Below are positions 42,969 to 55,079 of a stretch of 64,000 bases of DNA, piece by piece. The number at the start of each line of letters is the position of its first letter. Positions within the stretch are counted from its first letter, which is position 1. The notes beneath the pieces were generated by a model. That model was given only the letters and a program-made list of their open reading frames with translations, was not told the DNA's origin and ran no database searches. The translations under genes were made by a program, and so were the position numbers. Source of the stretch: Ophioderma brevispina (Eukaryota > Echinodermata > Ophiuroidea > Amphilepidida > Ophiodermatidae); NCBI GenBank assembly GCA_023653785.1, contig JAMKCH010051594.1, forward strand, positions 1 to 64,000, given 5' to 3'.

Positions 42969-43214
42969 TACATCAATGAAGCAGGCCATTCCTTGCTGGT
43001 GGAAAATGTAGAACTCCACAAGTGATGAGATTGAAATCAAACCAGCCTCACCATAGCGATGACTCACGATCATGAAGTTGCGGCACGATTTCGTCCCTGA
43101 ATCTGATAATAGTGTCTAGAATGATCTGCGGCTGCACCCTTTCTGTATTTCTCATCTGATGACATTTTTTATTTATGAATATGTTAATTTACTCTTCTAT
43201 TCAATCATTTGCTC

Positions 43215-43620
43215 ATACTCGGGGGGCCAGGGAGGGTTAGGGCCTAATAACTTTTGTTCTGGGTAAGGGTTTATGCCATGGGATTTTTAGGTGCCACCCA
43301 TCCATGTACCATTTTGAGGGGAAAAATTGACATCCATGTACCCCAATTCAAAAAATTCGCGGGGGAAGGAAATTTGCGCAATTTCGGAAAATTTGCAAAA
43401 GTAGCCCCATCGAAGTACCCAAATTTGCGCATGTTCGGCCGCAAATTTTAGGAAAAATTTGAAAAAAAAAAAACCGATCAAGTACCGCGGTTTTCAAAGA
43501 AAAGGGACCCATTAAAGTACCGGCTGCCTGATTTGTGTTTTTTTTTTTTGTTGCCCCCCCCCTACCCAGTTTGCGGCACTCCGTTACCACTTTTTGTGAG
43601 GTACCCCCCGGGTCCCATAC
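43215..43620. repeat. G/C-run-flanked dispersed repeat
   Basis: Starts GGGGGGCCAGGGAGGGTTAG and ends CCCCCCGGGTCCCATACT. In between come phrases such as CATCCATGTACC (twice) and AATTTGCGCA (twice). It is a non-coding dispersed repeat. Confidence 0.5.
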
Positions 43621-43775
43621 TACGGTAATGTGGGTTAATGAAAAAAAAGTTGTGTTGAATAAAGTATATAGCCCACTGATGGAGACAGCAAATTAAACTT
43701 AAGGGCGCTCCGTGCCGTGCCGTGACGTTCGTGCCGTGAGTGACTCTCCTTGCGTGCCGTGAGTAGTTAGGGTAA

Positions 43776-45510
43776 AGCCGTGTTGTCCAATAACCTTCCA
43801 ACGTTTTTCTCGTTCTACAACCGATCAAGTGAAATTTGAGAGAAATCATATCCAAAAAAATCTCCTCCTGTCACTTTTAAGGCATTTCTTGAATTGTTTT
43901 TTTTTACTGGTTGATGTTCGATCTGTCAACCACTTTTGGTATTTTCAATATTTTTTTTATTGTTATTGCACGCGACTGGCCGGGGGTGGTCACTATTTAC
44001 CAATTGCTAGGTCTTTTGAAAGACCAGCGGAAGAGCCTTGTACGCTGATCTCAACTGTTGTATAAATCTGTCCCTGTAGGTTTTTACCAACAATCATTGT
44101 TTGTTTATATCGTGTCATTGTATAAAGTTTTGTAATTAAACACTTAAGTGACAAAAGGGGTTGTGGTCCCTATAGAACTTTTGGGCACAACGGAAGTGCT
44201 GAGAATTTTAAATAGAAGAACCAAAGCTTTTTTTGCTGATATATTGTTACACTACGGGGCCATTCTCCGTTAAAGTGTGCAAGTTTGGTCCCAAAAATGA
44301 ACGAAATATCAACATTAAGGAATTCCCTGAAAAGCATTGAAAATCGTAAATTTACTATTCTCAGAACACAAACATGCATGGGTATCTTAAAAATCATATC
44401 CGTTTTAGTATAATGGCCTAACGTTAACACTTAAGTACGTATCTGCCGAACGTATCTGTCGGGCCGTTTTCTTAGTCGTGCTGTTCTTGAAGAAAGTACG
44501 TGCTTCCCCGACTTAGTCTCTATACGTTTCAGGTATTACCTTCATACTTAAAGCATGGGTGGTATTGACTTTATGTATCACGCCGTATTGCAAGAGCGTA
44601 GCAAGAGGGGGTAACGTATCGTCGCGGTATTGAACTAACAGGAGGGATTTCTTCCTTACTGGGCTGGAAATTGTTACGTTGAAACCAGATTTTATGCAAA
44701 ACATGTATTAATTATAAACATTGACATCTTACCGATTTATCACATATTGGAACATAGGTATTCAGTTAATTTTAGCAATTTTGTATCCATTCTGAATTAT
44801 TGTAACGTATCTGTCTGTAATATTGGCGACAAGCCTCAAGAACTCTTGGCGAACTTTAATAATCCAATATTATCATGTTTTAAACTTAACGATTGCAATG
44901 CAATCTTGATATCGCTCTTGTGTAACGAGCAGGGACACATTTTTAAAGACGATTTGGGCTGGCACATGGCGAAAAGCAAGAATTAATGCCCATCTTTAGC
45001 GCTCTTGCTTGCTTACTTGTCTCATCCGTTTACAACATCTAGTCCGATCATTTTGAAAACTACTCCTAATTAAATTTAATTCATAAACAATTCATTCTTG
45101 AAGGCCAAACAAGCTTAAACTGTGCCATGACTGTGAGCGATAGTAAAAACGACTTTTTGAACCTTTAATCGGATAATGGACCACATGTAACAAACAATGA
45201 TTAGTCACCTTAAAAAAATTAACCTTTTTTGTGCGGCCGAATCAAAATAATATCAATAATGGACGTTGTTAAACCGTGTACAAATTCTAGTGGAAATGAA
45301 CATGTGTTTTTGGTCAACCCCGTAACAAAAATCAGAAATGGCCTATAACTGGCAGGTTGTGTTAAATATGTCATTTGTCTCTAGAATATGTATTCAACAT
45401 AATAGTTTAAGTCAAAATCCTCAATTCCGTGATTAATCTTTGGCAAGTAAGGTTTGACGTTGAATTTAATTCAAAGGACATTTTAGAGGGTTTTTAGCCC
45501 ACATGTCCCT
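43776..45510. other. Non-coding DNA with one clean but unassigned ORF
   Basis: 44,155-44,200 is an inverted end of the CACTTCCGTTAGTGC family. The 79-residue frame 44,747-44,986 on the plus strand (MEHRYSVNFSNFVSILNYCN) is uninterrupted and cysteine-containing (five Cys), but I recognise no family and cannot show it is expressed. Confidence 0.3.
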
Positions 45511-45519
45511 CTGGAAAAT

Positions 45520-47105
45520 GTAGGCAATTTCCACAGGAGGGGGGTGGGTAAACGTTTTCTACAGGGGTGTAGGTAAATTTGACGTCAGAGGTCAATGACA
45601 TTTATTTGACTTTTTACACGTTGTTTCATATTTGAGAGTGTAACTTTCGATTGCAAGGTCAAATACGTCGATTTGTTTATCAAATGAGAGATATATTTGT
45701 TCTCTTATGACATCCAGTTTTTTAGGTTCAAGTAAAGTTCACATCTAATTTTTGGGAGCCAAAAAACCTTATTTTTGGATTTTTTGCCAATTCGGAAATT
45801 GAGGATTATTTTAAATCTGCCGTTAAAAGCTAATCTCTAAGGAGTTTGGAAACGGAATTTTTTCATCAAAAATGACCACTGGATACAGCAAATTTACTCT
45901 GAAATTTTGGGTGTGTATCGTGTGCGACAAGTCAGTTTGGGTTCTTCAAAGTTCTTCCTTGTGGTATATAAGAAACAACACAAAATGCAGTTTTTGAGCA
46001 TTTTAACTATTTGAACATTTTTGAAAGTGCCAGGCAGGGTTTTATCAATCTTTGATCCAAAGTGTATGTATGATATTTATATAGGACCCTTCAATTGGGA
46101 GATCTGAACACAAAGTCTGTTCAGGGAGGGGTGAGGGGTAGGAATGACGTCAGAGGTCAATGACTTCTAAATGTAAACCCTCTTAACCTTATTTCCATTT
46201 TAGGTGTTAACTCGAAAGGCTATACTGTACGTTCATTTAAAATTGAGTCTTTTATTCATCACCATTCTCATCTGATGAGATGGAATAAGTCCGAGGTTCT
46301 TCGTCTTCACTGACTTCTTCGGATAAGCTATCAGTATCCAAAATAAGTTCTTCTGGACATTTGGTCCAAGATACCAACACATTCAGAATCAGGTGTCCAT
46401 CTTCTGTGAACCTCCATCCCGGGTTTCTGGTCCAAAGTCTTACTGGACTTTTTTGTGACAATTGTTTGCACGCATCAATCTTTTTGGAAGGAACCACCTT
46501 ACATGGTGGTCAGCAGGATGGACTGAGATTGCATGGTATTATTGGATGATCCGAGTCTTGGGGAGCATATAACTTGCCAAATATGGACCAAATTAGAATC
46601 ATTCAAGTCTGCAACCTAGCTTGCCCATACATGGTGCTCAAAATCTTCTAATGCATCAGTTACATCAGGTGAGACTTCTGGAGAATCTCCCAGGTGGCTA
46701 AATGTCGGCATGAACTGGTCCGATTTAGCCATTGATCAAATGGACGGACTTTCCCCTTACGCAAGAAAGTAGCGATATAGTCACTACCGGTAAAGGTACG
46801 GAATCCAGGTAAGGCTAGGAACATAATTTGGTCCAAGGTCTCTGGATAGATAGTTATATCATTGGTGCGTCTAGTATTAGCAGAAGCCGTCAAACATTCC
46901 ATCCACAACAAAAAAAAGGCCAAGTCGCAATGGCGTGATTTTAAAAGGAGCACAAATACATCTGTGTCACGAACAAACACTGCGGTTGATTTTCTGTGTT
47001 TTGCGCTACGTACATCGTATGTATTTACTATAGGTATGTGGGTGTCAGCTTCAGTATGATCACTTGATATATAATTCCAATCCTGCACGTAATGGCGTGA
47101 CATTG
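45520..47105 (-). mobile_element. Left arm of a palindromic element (minus orientation)
   Basis: Inverted relative of 48,100-49,660: shared phrases include AGGTTCAAGTAAAGTTCACA, GGxAGATCTGAAxxCAAAGTC, GAGGTCAATGAC and the nuclease ORF. Inside the arm a shorter unit repeats: GACGTCAGAGGTCAATGAC occurs at 45,581 and again at 46,146. Confidence 0.75.
46252..47105 (-). CDS. PIN/FEN1-like nuclease family ORF, copy A (partial)
   Basis: A 147-residue open frame (46,660-47,103) contains SSDHTEADTH with E-A-D (about 47,060), FVRDTDVFVLLL (46,978-46,943) and PGFRTFTGSDYIATFLRKGK (46,808-46,749). Acidic pairs at the ends of strands (EAD, DTD, GSD) plus a following helix-hairpin-helix-like GKGK are the FEN1/PIN arrangement. 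I know this family as repeated, often multicopy ORFs in invertebrate genomes. Downstream, CQLYAPRLGSSNNT-like and a WTRNPGWRFTEDGHLILN segment (46,440-46,385) lead to an acidic tail SLSEEVSEDEEPRTYS (46,332-46,285) and a stop at 46,252. The N-terminal part of the usual protein is missing. Function as nuclease is inferred. Confidence 0.6.
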
Positions 47106-47184
47106 TCTTCCATCAACAGATTTATAAAGTAACGAACTTTATCTACAGCCAAGTATATTTTGGTGCCTCTCCAATTATTGGGCC

Positions 47185-47707
47185 TAAGCGTCAGACATGC
47201 CATTCCTCGACTAGAAATTGGTAGCAGGCCATTCTTGAATGATGCTGACACGACAGTGATGATGAACTCCAGGTCGTTGTTGCTATCAAATTAATTGGGG
47301 CATAAACGTCAGACTGCCATTCCTCGACTAGAAATTGTAGCAAGACCATCTAATGATCTTGACTACCAGACAGTGATGATGAACTCCAAGGTCGTTGTTG
47401 CTATCAAATTATTTGAGTGCATAAGCCGTCAGGACTGCCATTCCCTCGATAGAAATTGTAGCAAGGCCATCTTGAATGATGCTACTACAGACAGTGATGA
47501 TGAACTCCAGGTGTTTGTTGCTATCCATTATTGGGGCAATAAACGTCGATGCCATTCCTCGACTAGAAAATTGTAGTACAGAACATCTTGAATGAGGCTG
47601 AATAAGACGTGATGACGAACTCCAGGTCCTTTGTGCATCAATTTATTTGATGCATAAGCGTCAGACTGCCATCCTCGACTAGAATTGTCGCAAGGCCGTC
47701 TTGAATA
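47185..47707 (+). repeat. Five tandem copies of a ~117-bp unit
   Basis: GCCATTCCTCGACTAGAAATT recurs at about 47,199, 47,316, 47,437, 47,548 and 47,667, each followed by GTAGCAxGxCCATCTTGAAT and GATGAACTCCAGGTxxTTGT. Present only on the left side of the palindrome, so it breaks the symmetry. Confidence 0.85.
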
Positions 47708-47741
47708 TGTCTTGGTGCTCAGACTTCTTTAACTTTGCGGT

Positions 47742-48046
47742 CTTTGGTCTTCATTTTCATTTTTACTGCAAAACAACCAGTCTATCCAACGGATATTCAA
47801 GAATCTTTCGAAGCTATAGGCGGATTGAAGCAACCTTGAATGCTAGAGGCCCAACAAAGACGACAAGGTGTTCTGGTTCTGTACTGGGCAGGAGGTCATC
47901 TTTGAAGGTATCTGTGGATCTGCTTTGCATTTGAAGGAAAGAGGAAGGAGAGGCATGGTGCGAGGGAATTGTCAGTGAGTGCAAAAAACAAGGAGACCGC
48001 TTCAATTAGCCAATTGCAGCAAAAATGAAAATGAAGACCAAAGACT
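47742..48046. repeat. Central inverted repeat of the palindrome
   Basis: CTTTGGTCTTCATTTTCATT at 47,742 is mirrored by AATGAAAATGAAGACCAAAG ending at 48,046, with CTGCAA/TTGCAG extending the arms. About 250 bases between. It probably forms the pivot of the larger palindrome. Confidence 0.8.
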
Positions 48047-48089
48047 GATGATCATGTGATAAGATGAAAGCTGAATACCCGCATACTAT

Positions 48090-48870
48090 TTCATGCCAAG
48101 ATTACGTAGCACAAAACAAAGAAAACCCAGGCCTACAGTAGTGACACACATGTATTTGTGCTCCTGTACTGGACGTTGTGTTGTGGATGCTGTTGAACGG
48201 TTCTGCTAATACTAGACGACTAAATAATGAACTATCTGCCAAGAGCTGGACCAAAGATATGTTCTCCTTACCTGGATTCCATGCCTTTACCGGTGTGGAT
48301 ATACGCTTGTTTCTTGCGTAAGGGGGATGTCCGCCCATTTGATCAAATGCTAAATCGGACCAGTTCATGGCGACATTTAGCCACCTGGGAGATTCTCCAG
48401 AAGTCTCACCTGATGTAAGTGATGGATGTAGAAGGATTTCGTTGCACAAGTATGGGCAAGCTAGGTTTGGTTTAGAAAGTGAAATGACGCGATTAGACAT
48501 GTAAGTTGCAAGTTATATGATCCCAAAGACTCGGATCATCCAAAAAAATACCATGAAATCTTCAAGATCCCTCCTGCTGACCACCATATAGGCGGTCTTC
48601 ACACAAAGGATTGAGCGTGCAAACTATTTTGCACTAATGTGGAGGAATGCAATTGTCAAAACTCCAGTAGACTTTGACCAAAGCCCATGGACGGAGGTTC
48701 AAGAAATGACACAGATTGTGAATTTTTGATATTTTCACCACGATTCCGAAGGAAGCTTATTTGCATACTGATAGCTTATTGAAAGTGGAAGAGAGTGAAT
48801 ACGAAGAACCCGGACTTATTCCATCCATCATATGAGGATGGTTATGAATAAAGACTTCAATTCGAAAGTG
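48090..48870 (+). CDS. PIN/FEN1-like nuclease family ORF, copy B (degenerate)
   Basis: Plus-strand inverted copy of the ORF at 46,252-47,105. D-T-H-V-F-V-L-L (48,140-48,165) replaces the DTDVFVLL box. YLRxxG then CFLRKGDVRPFDQMLNRTSS (48,305-48,370) follows; the FTGSD loop reads FTGVD across a frame change (48,284-48,300). WRHLATWEILQKSHLM is identical to copy A. The tail is again acidic (EESEYEEPGL, 48,790-48,820). Loss of one catalytic-type Asp and several breaks suggest it is no longer functional, with the usual caution about sequence errors. Confidence 0.55.
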
Positions 48871-49660
48871 AACGTACAGTATACATTTTGAGTTAACCTT
48901 CTTAAATGAGAAATAGGTGAAGAAGGGTTACATTTAGAGGTCAATGACCTCTGCCCGTCCATTCCCACTTACCTCTCTACCCTCGCTTGAACAAGACTTT
49001 GTGCTTTCAGATCTCCCATTTGATGGTCTATAAAATACATGACAACATTCGGATCGAGATAAATTAATCCATCCCTTCCATCTCTTTTAAAGTGTGAAAA
49101 AGCTCAAAACACTCCTGCAATTTTTGGTTTTTTAAATACCACATCAAAGAACTTTGAAGGACTCTAACTGATATCAACCACCCAAAATTTCGAGTATCTT
49201 GGCATGTAACCCGGGGTCCAGTTTTTTTGGAAAAATTCAGTTCAAACTGCCAGAAGATTTTTCTTGAAGCAATATTTAAAATACTCTCAAATTTCCGAAA
49301 TTGGCCAAAAAATGCCAAAAAAAGACGTTTTTGGGCTCAAAATTAGATTGAACCTTAAATTGAAGACCCTCGCAAACATGGGTATCATAAGAATAACGAA
49401 TCATTACTAGCATTTGACACCAAATAAAAAAAAAAAGAGGTTTTGCTCAAATTAGATGTGAACTTTACTTGAACCTAAAAATCTGGATTGTCATTATTAT
49501 CTCCTCATTTTATACTCAAAAATCGACTTTTAAAAAATGTGATCTTGCAATCTAAGTTACACTCTCAAATATGCAACAAAGTGTAAAAAGGTCACATATA
49601 GGTGCATTGACCTCTGACTCCATGCTCCACCGTCCATGAGTTATCATTTTGAGTAATTGA
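48100..49660 (+). mobile_element. Right arm of the palindromic element
   Basis: Mirror of 45,520-47,105 in order and content, ending near 49,660 around GTAATTGACCCTCTGACGCG. The phrase GAACAAGACTTT plus TGGTCTATxxAATA occurs at 48,987-49,037 and again at 49,736-49,790, matching the internal duplication in the left arm. Confidence 0.75.
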
Positions 49661-49676
49661 CCCTCTGACGCGTCAT

Positions 49677-49703
49677 TTTTTTTTTTTTTTTTTTTTTTTT
49701 TTT
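49677..49703. repeat. T27 run
   Basis: Homopolymer immediately beyond the palindrome's right arm; could be a tail of an insertion or an assembly artefact. Confidence 0.8.
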
Positions 49704-49790
49704 CTTCCTACCCTCTCTACATAACTACCCTCGCTGAACAAGACTTTTATTTCCGAATGTCTCAAGTGATGGTCTATCCCAAATATCATA

Positions 49791-51145
49791 CAAGACACCT
49801 GGTCAATTACCGTGATTACACCACCCCTTATTCTCCTGCTCTCTATTAGGTCCATGGCCCAGAATTAAATAGTCAGGAGGAATTGTGGCACAGGGTGGAA
49901 AATGGAGTATTATCAGACCTCTTTTTCTAATTGATCGATTTTTGTCACAAATGATTTACGCTAAGCTATATTCGGAGGGTGGTGCACAATTTCGTGCAGT
50001 GGCATTTTCCTAGAATCCAAATGGGCCGCTAATCACTCCTCAAATCATTCAAATGGCCATAATGGTATGCACTAGTTTCCAAATTTTAATGCACTATGAA
50101 TCTTTTTAAACCGGTTATTGATGTGAATTGATCACAACATTACCATGAAATCCAATATTGCCACCCTAAAACCCAATATTCCCTGAATTCATTCATTTGA
50201 CGCATAACTCAATAGGCAAGCGGGACGAAAGTTTGACAATCACAAAAGCGGCAATGGTCCCACAACAATCAAAATTTGTGAGAAATTAATAAACAACATC
50301 CTAGCGCATACATACACCTGAAAATCTTCATAATTTGCATATGTAGAAAAGATTGTTTTTTACCCTAATTTTGCAGCAATGGGCATAAAGGGTGTTTCCA
50401 GAGTTAGTTGGGGGGCATTTTCTTCTGTTACATTAATGCAGTAAGCTACGGACATGCGTATTTTTGCATATTGTCAGGATGTGTTCTAACTCTAAATCAA
50501 CATAAAGTAGAAAGTTTTCCAAGTTTAGTACTAAAGTGTGTTAAATTTGTATTTTTCATGCAAAAATACGTTTTTTAAATTAAGAAGCAAGTTTCGTCGA
50601 GTTTCGTTAAATTTTCTTTCCTGCTACCATAAATAACCTTTGCATTTTCTTTTTTGTAGTTCAAACAAAAACCGCGTTTATGAACAGTCTACACTGCAAT
50701 TTTTGAGCACCTGAAACACACGGTTTTTCATTAATTTAACAAATCTACGCGCCCTTGTTTCCTCATTTTGCATAGTAAAATACCAGTTAAAAAAAAAAGA
50801 TGCTGCCTGTTTTAAGTGTACACCGTATATTTCTGTCACGCTCTGTTACATAATAGGACAATTCACGCCATTATAAGAATACCCACAAATGAATCTTCAT
50901 TGTCGCAAGCATGTTTCTATGATAAAGAACTTTTAAGTCCTCTCTATTTTCCATTATGGGTCTTTCCCCAAATTTTCACCATAGTCAATATGAAATTAGC
51001 AAATTAGTGAATGATTGCGAAACGTTCTTCCATATTTTTAAATAAAATAATCATTGGATCCACGCAATTGGAATTAAAACATACTACAAATAAATTATAA
51101 AATAGAAAATGTAATTATTCCGATTTCCCACGGATACAACCAGTA
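49791..51145. other. AT-rich non-coding DNA
   Basis: No gene or repeat structure recognised. Confidence 0.45.
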
Positions 51146-51599
51146 TATGCAACATTACACTTTGAAAAACAAACTAAATTCTTCAGATATTTCATCATTA
51201 AAAAACCCAGGCCTATCTCTCATTTTCTTATCTTACATTAACCTTTATTCTAATGGAATTCTATCATTTAGATTAAAATTGAAATCAAAACGCTATGAAA
51301 TATAAATGTAGTAGATTAAACATTTTAATCTACATTCGCGATTTTTCCTCCATTTAGTCTAAGAAAATAATAGATTATAAAGGAGGTATCACGGTATTTT
51401 TTTGTCTTATATAGCAGACCGTTTCGAAGAATCTGAGTTGTATGATTTTTTCATTCAACCAGTAAGTTTTTAAACAAATCAGATTGCATAATTTTTGTAC
51501 GGAATCCATACAAGACAAACGGCAAACCAGTGTGGCAGGATATATAGTCCGGCCTGTACCATAGTCCGGAAACACTAAGTTCTGGTTTTAATAATCCTG

Positions 51600-52265
51600 G
51601 GGATGTGCAAAGCTAGGAGCTAGGTAAGCTCCCCCGATATGATTTATAGGAATGTTGGTCCTACAAGTGGGAATGAAAGTCAAAGAGGGCTATCAGGCCT
51701 TGGGAATACATATCCAAGTCCGACATGGACCTACCAGTCCTTAGGAATTAGTGTCCATTTCCGAATAAGGGACGATTAGTCCTCAGGAATTAATGTCCTG
51801 TCAGGGGTGGACTATCGCTCCTTAGGGATTAGGGATCCAATTCCGACCTGGACTACAGACCTTAGGAATTATGGTCCATGTCTGAAGGTAGGCAGACAAT
51901 TAGTCCTTATGAATTAATGCCCTGCCAGAATGGACTGCAGCTCCTAGGGAGCGTGTCCGTTCTCGACGTGGACTATAAGTCCTTGGCGATTATTGTGCAG
52001 GTTGTATTTGGGTGGCGGACCTCATTTCTTAGAATTAATTGCCCTGTCAGAGTGACTATATTTCCTTAGGGAATAGCGTCCATGTCTTGCGTGGATTACA
52101 ATTCCTAATAGTAGTGTCCAAGTCCAAGACGTTGGAATTCGATTCCTTAGGAATTAATGTCCAAGCCCCACGTGGACGGACTACCAGGTGCTTAGAATAT
52201 ATTTGTCGCAATGTCCTAGTACAATGCTCCCGTTCCTTAGGAATTTGTGTCCAAGCCCGACGAAT
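51600..52265 (+). repeat. Minisatellite, ~45-bp unit, in copy 1
   Basis: About fourteen imperfect copies of a unit built from GGACTA, GTCCTTAGGAATTAATGTCC and AAGTCCGACGT. Each unit carries the near-palindrome TCCTTAGGA. Spacing is too short and units too similar throughout for a CRISPR array. Confidence 0.85.
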
Positions 52266-52684
52266 GTTATAGAATTCAGTGAGAAATGAACCTCTCTTGA
52301 TAAACACTAACACGCATATGATTTTAGTCCTAAAGAATAACCGAGTATACATATGACGGTTGACACCATAAGCTAAAATTTAAGGTTTTTTGTTTTTTCC
52401 TATTTCTTTCCATGAAAGCTCCCCTATAAACTTTACATTAAATTGGGTTGTTTTTCCATAAGGTGACCACCTTTTCTTTCTGACACCCTATGGAATCGGA
52501 AACCTTAACGGCCCTTAATGGAATAAACCCCTGGTTAATTTGCATTAATTAATTTCAATTTTCCTTTGACCCGGAAGTCAAGCAGCAACAAAGGATAACG
52601 GTTAAGTGGTAAACGAAATTTCCCCCTAACATTAATTAGTGCATAAGAAAGTCGAATTTTCCTGCCCTAACCCTCAATATAAGC

Positions 52685-53030
52685 TTATCTACTACTACTA
52701 TTACGATTACTACTTCTATACTACTAGCTGTAAGACTCACTATTACTACTCACTACTTCTAACTACTACTAACTACTACCGCTACTATTACTGTAACGAG
52801 CTACTACTAACCTACTATCTACATACTACTACTAAACTACTACTACATACTAAATCTATACTACTACTACTATATAATTCGTCTACTTCGGACTTACTAC
52901 ATAATACTACTACTTACAGAGATTACTACTACATACTCCTACTTACTACTACTACAATATGCTTATCCTACATACTACTACTACACTCCACGGCTACTAC
53001 TACTACTACTACATTCTATCTACTATACGA
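52685..53030 (+). repeat. (TAC)n array in copy 1
   Basis: About 340 bases of CTACTACTAC with frequent single-base interruptions. The Tyr/Thr-rich 136-residue frame is a by-product. Confidence 0.9.
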
Positions 53031-53629
53031 TATACCTGGAGCCAGCTAACATTTGTACCACATCTCAAATACACCTCCAAAAATACACATCTCCTTTTTG
53101 ATATGTGTTATACACAAATACACATCTCCAAAAGGAGACCCCGACATGCAAATTTACACTTTGAAAACAAACTAACTTCGGGCTTCAGATAATTTCATCA
53201 TTAAAAACCCAGGCGCAGCTCTAAATTTCTTACATTAACCTTTTATGTCTAATTGGGATCTACATGTTTAGATGAAAATTGAAATCAAAACGTATGAATA
53301 AATGTAGTAGATAAAATTTTAATCTAAATTCCGAATTTTCCTCCTTTAGTCTAAGAAAGTAAGAGATTATAAGGAGGTATCACGGGGATTTTTGTCCTTA
53401 TATGACAAGACGGGTTAGAAATTCTCTGAGTTTTATGATTTTTCAACGGTAAGTTGTTAACAAATCTAGATTGCTTGATAATTTTGAAGGACGGATCCAA
53501 CAAGACAAACACGTGAAACCATGGTGTGGCAGGATATATAGTCCCTGTAGCCATAGTCCGGACACACTAAGTTCTGGTTTTTTAATAGTCCGTGTATGTT
53601 TGTGGGCAGCTAGGAACTTAGCCCCCCGA

Positions 53630-54240
53630 TTGATTTATAGAATGTTGTCACAAGTGGGAAATGAAAGTCCCAAGAGGACTATCAGGCCTTAGGAGTAAAT
53701 ATCCAAGTTCCGACAATTGGCTCCCAGTCCTATGAATTGTGTTCCATTTCCTCAAGAAGGGACTATTAAGTCCCTTCTTAGGGATTAATGCCCTGTCAGG
53801 GGTGGACTATCGCTCCCTTAGGTATTAGGATCAATTCCGAACCTGGTGACTATAGACGCTTAGGAATTATTGTCCATGTCTGAGTTAGGCAGACGATTAG
53901 TCCTTATAAATTATGCCCTTCCAGATTGGACTGCAGCCCTAGGATCGTGTCCGGTTCCGACGTGGACTATAAGTCCTTGGGGATTATTGTGTCAGGTTTT
54001 GTATTTGGGCGGACTCTCATTTCTTGAGAATTAATGCCCTGTCAGAGTGGACTATATTTCCTTAGATTAGCGTCCAGTGTCTTGCGTGGACTACACTTCT
54101 AAGAAATTAGTGTCCAAGTCCAGAGGTAGAATACCGATCCTTAGGAATTAATGTCCAAGTCCGACGTGGACGGACTACCATTGCTTAGGATTATTGTCCA
54201 TGTCCTAGGTACAATCGTTCCTTAGAATGTGTGTCCAAGT
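53630..54240 (+). repeat. Minisatellite, ~45-bp unit, in copy 2
   Basis: Same unit and unit order as 51,600-52,265 (for example the variant with TTGTATTTGGG occurs in both), so the array was copied whole with the 2-kb duplication. Confidence 0.85.
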
Positions 54241-54689
54241 CCGTAGAATGTTAAAGAATTCTCTTGAGAAATGACCATACTACTCTTGATAACACTAACA
54301 ACTCAAGATTTTTTAGTCCTAAAATAATAACCGAGTATAACATATGATGACACATAAGCATAAATTTATAGGTTTTTTTGTTTTTGTCTATTTTTTCCAT
54401 AAATCCTCGCCCTCTATAAATTGTGACCTTAAATTGATGTTTGTTTCATAGTGTTTCACCATTTTCTGACACCCTATTAATCGGAACCTTAAGCGGACCT
54501 TAAATGGAAATAAACCCACGCGGTAATTTTGTGTCGTTAATTAATTTCCTCCGTTTGGACGGAATCCCATCGCAAACAAAATGTGCGATAACCGTTCTAA
54601 GTGGAAACGAACATTTCCTTCCTCCCATAACTTTTAATTAGTGCATAAGAAAGGCAATTTTCCCCCAACCAACCGCCACCCATAAAGCT

Positions 54690-55030
54690 TTACTAAACTC
54701 TACTACTACTACTACTTACTACTATTACTACTACTACGTCTAACTACTACTACGACTACTACTATACCTACTACTACGAGTACATACTACTACTTCTACT
54801 ACTACTATACTACTAACTAACTATTACTACTACTACTACATACTACACATTACTACTACTACTATACTACTACTACTATATAATTCCTTCTAACTCCTAC
54901 ATAATACTTACTACTACTACATACGACTACTAACTACTACTACTACTACTACAATATGCTACTTACGTACATACTACTACTACTCCCCGGCCTACTACTA
55001 CTACTACTCTCATTCTACTAAACTACCTAC
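54690..55030 (+). repeat. (TAC)n array in copy 2
   Basis: Counterpart of 52,685-53,030; like it, contains one GGC-containing interruption (CCCCGGCCTACTAC at 54,985) close to the right end. Confidence 0.9.
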
Positions 55031-55079
55031 TTACCCTGGGAGCGCGTCAGACATTTGTAACACATCTCAATACAAAAGG

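Larger units (their letters stand above)
42530..43775. mobile_element. Element with CACGGCACGG-rich inverted ends
   Basis: The left end (42,530-42,595) carries CACTCACGGCACGGCACGG and further CACGG words. The right end (43,710-43,775) carries the inverse, CCGTGCCGTGACGTTCGTGC then CGTGAGTGA. The outer flank CTAAC is mirrored by GTTAG. No transposase is visible; the body is filled with two other repeats (42,718-42,968 and 43,215-43,620). Confidence 0.55.
51150..53135 (+). repeat. 2-kb tandem duplication, first copy
   Basis: Order: TTTGAAAAACAAACT, GATTATAAAGGAGGTATCAC (51,372), GTGGCAGGATATATAGTCC (51,532), a 45-bp minisatellite, GAAATTTCCCCC then TAATTAGTGCATAAGAAAG, and a (TAC)n array. The same order repeats from 53,150. 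Confidence 0.85.
53150..55045 (+). repeat. 2-kb tandem duplication, second copy
   Basis: Head-to-tail repeat of 51,150-53,135 with the same internal order. The two copies differ by dense one- and two-base indels and few substitutions, which argues for read errors as much as for divergence. Confidence 0.85.

Noticed and set aside
52639..53049. 136-residue Tyr/Thr-rich frame
   Set aside because: Translation of the (TAC)n microsatellite.
51600..54240. Regular short repeats resembling a CRISPR array
   Set aside because: There are no unique spacers: whole 45-bp units repeat with drift, in a eukaryotic satellite duplicated together with (TAC)n arrays.
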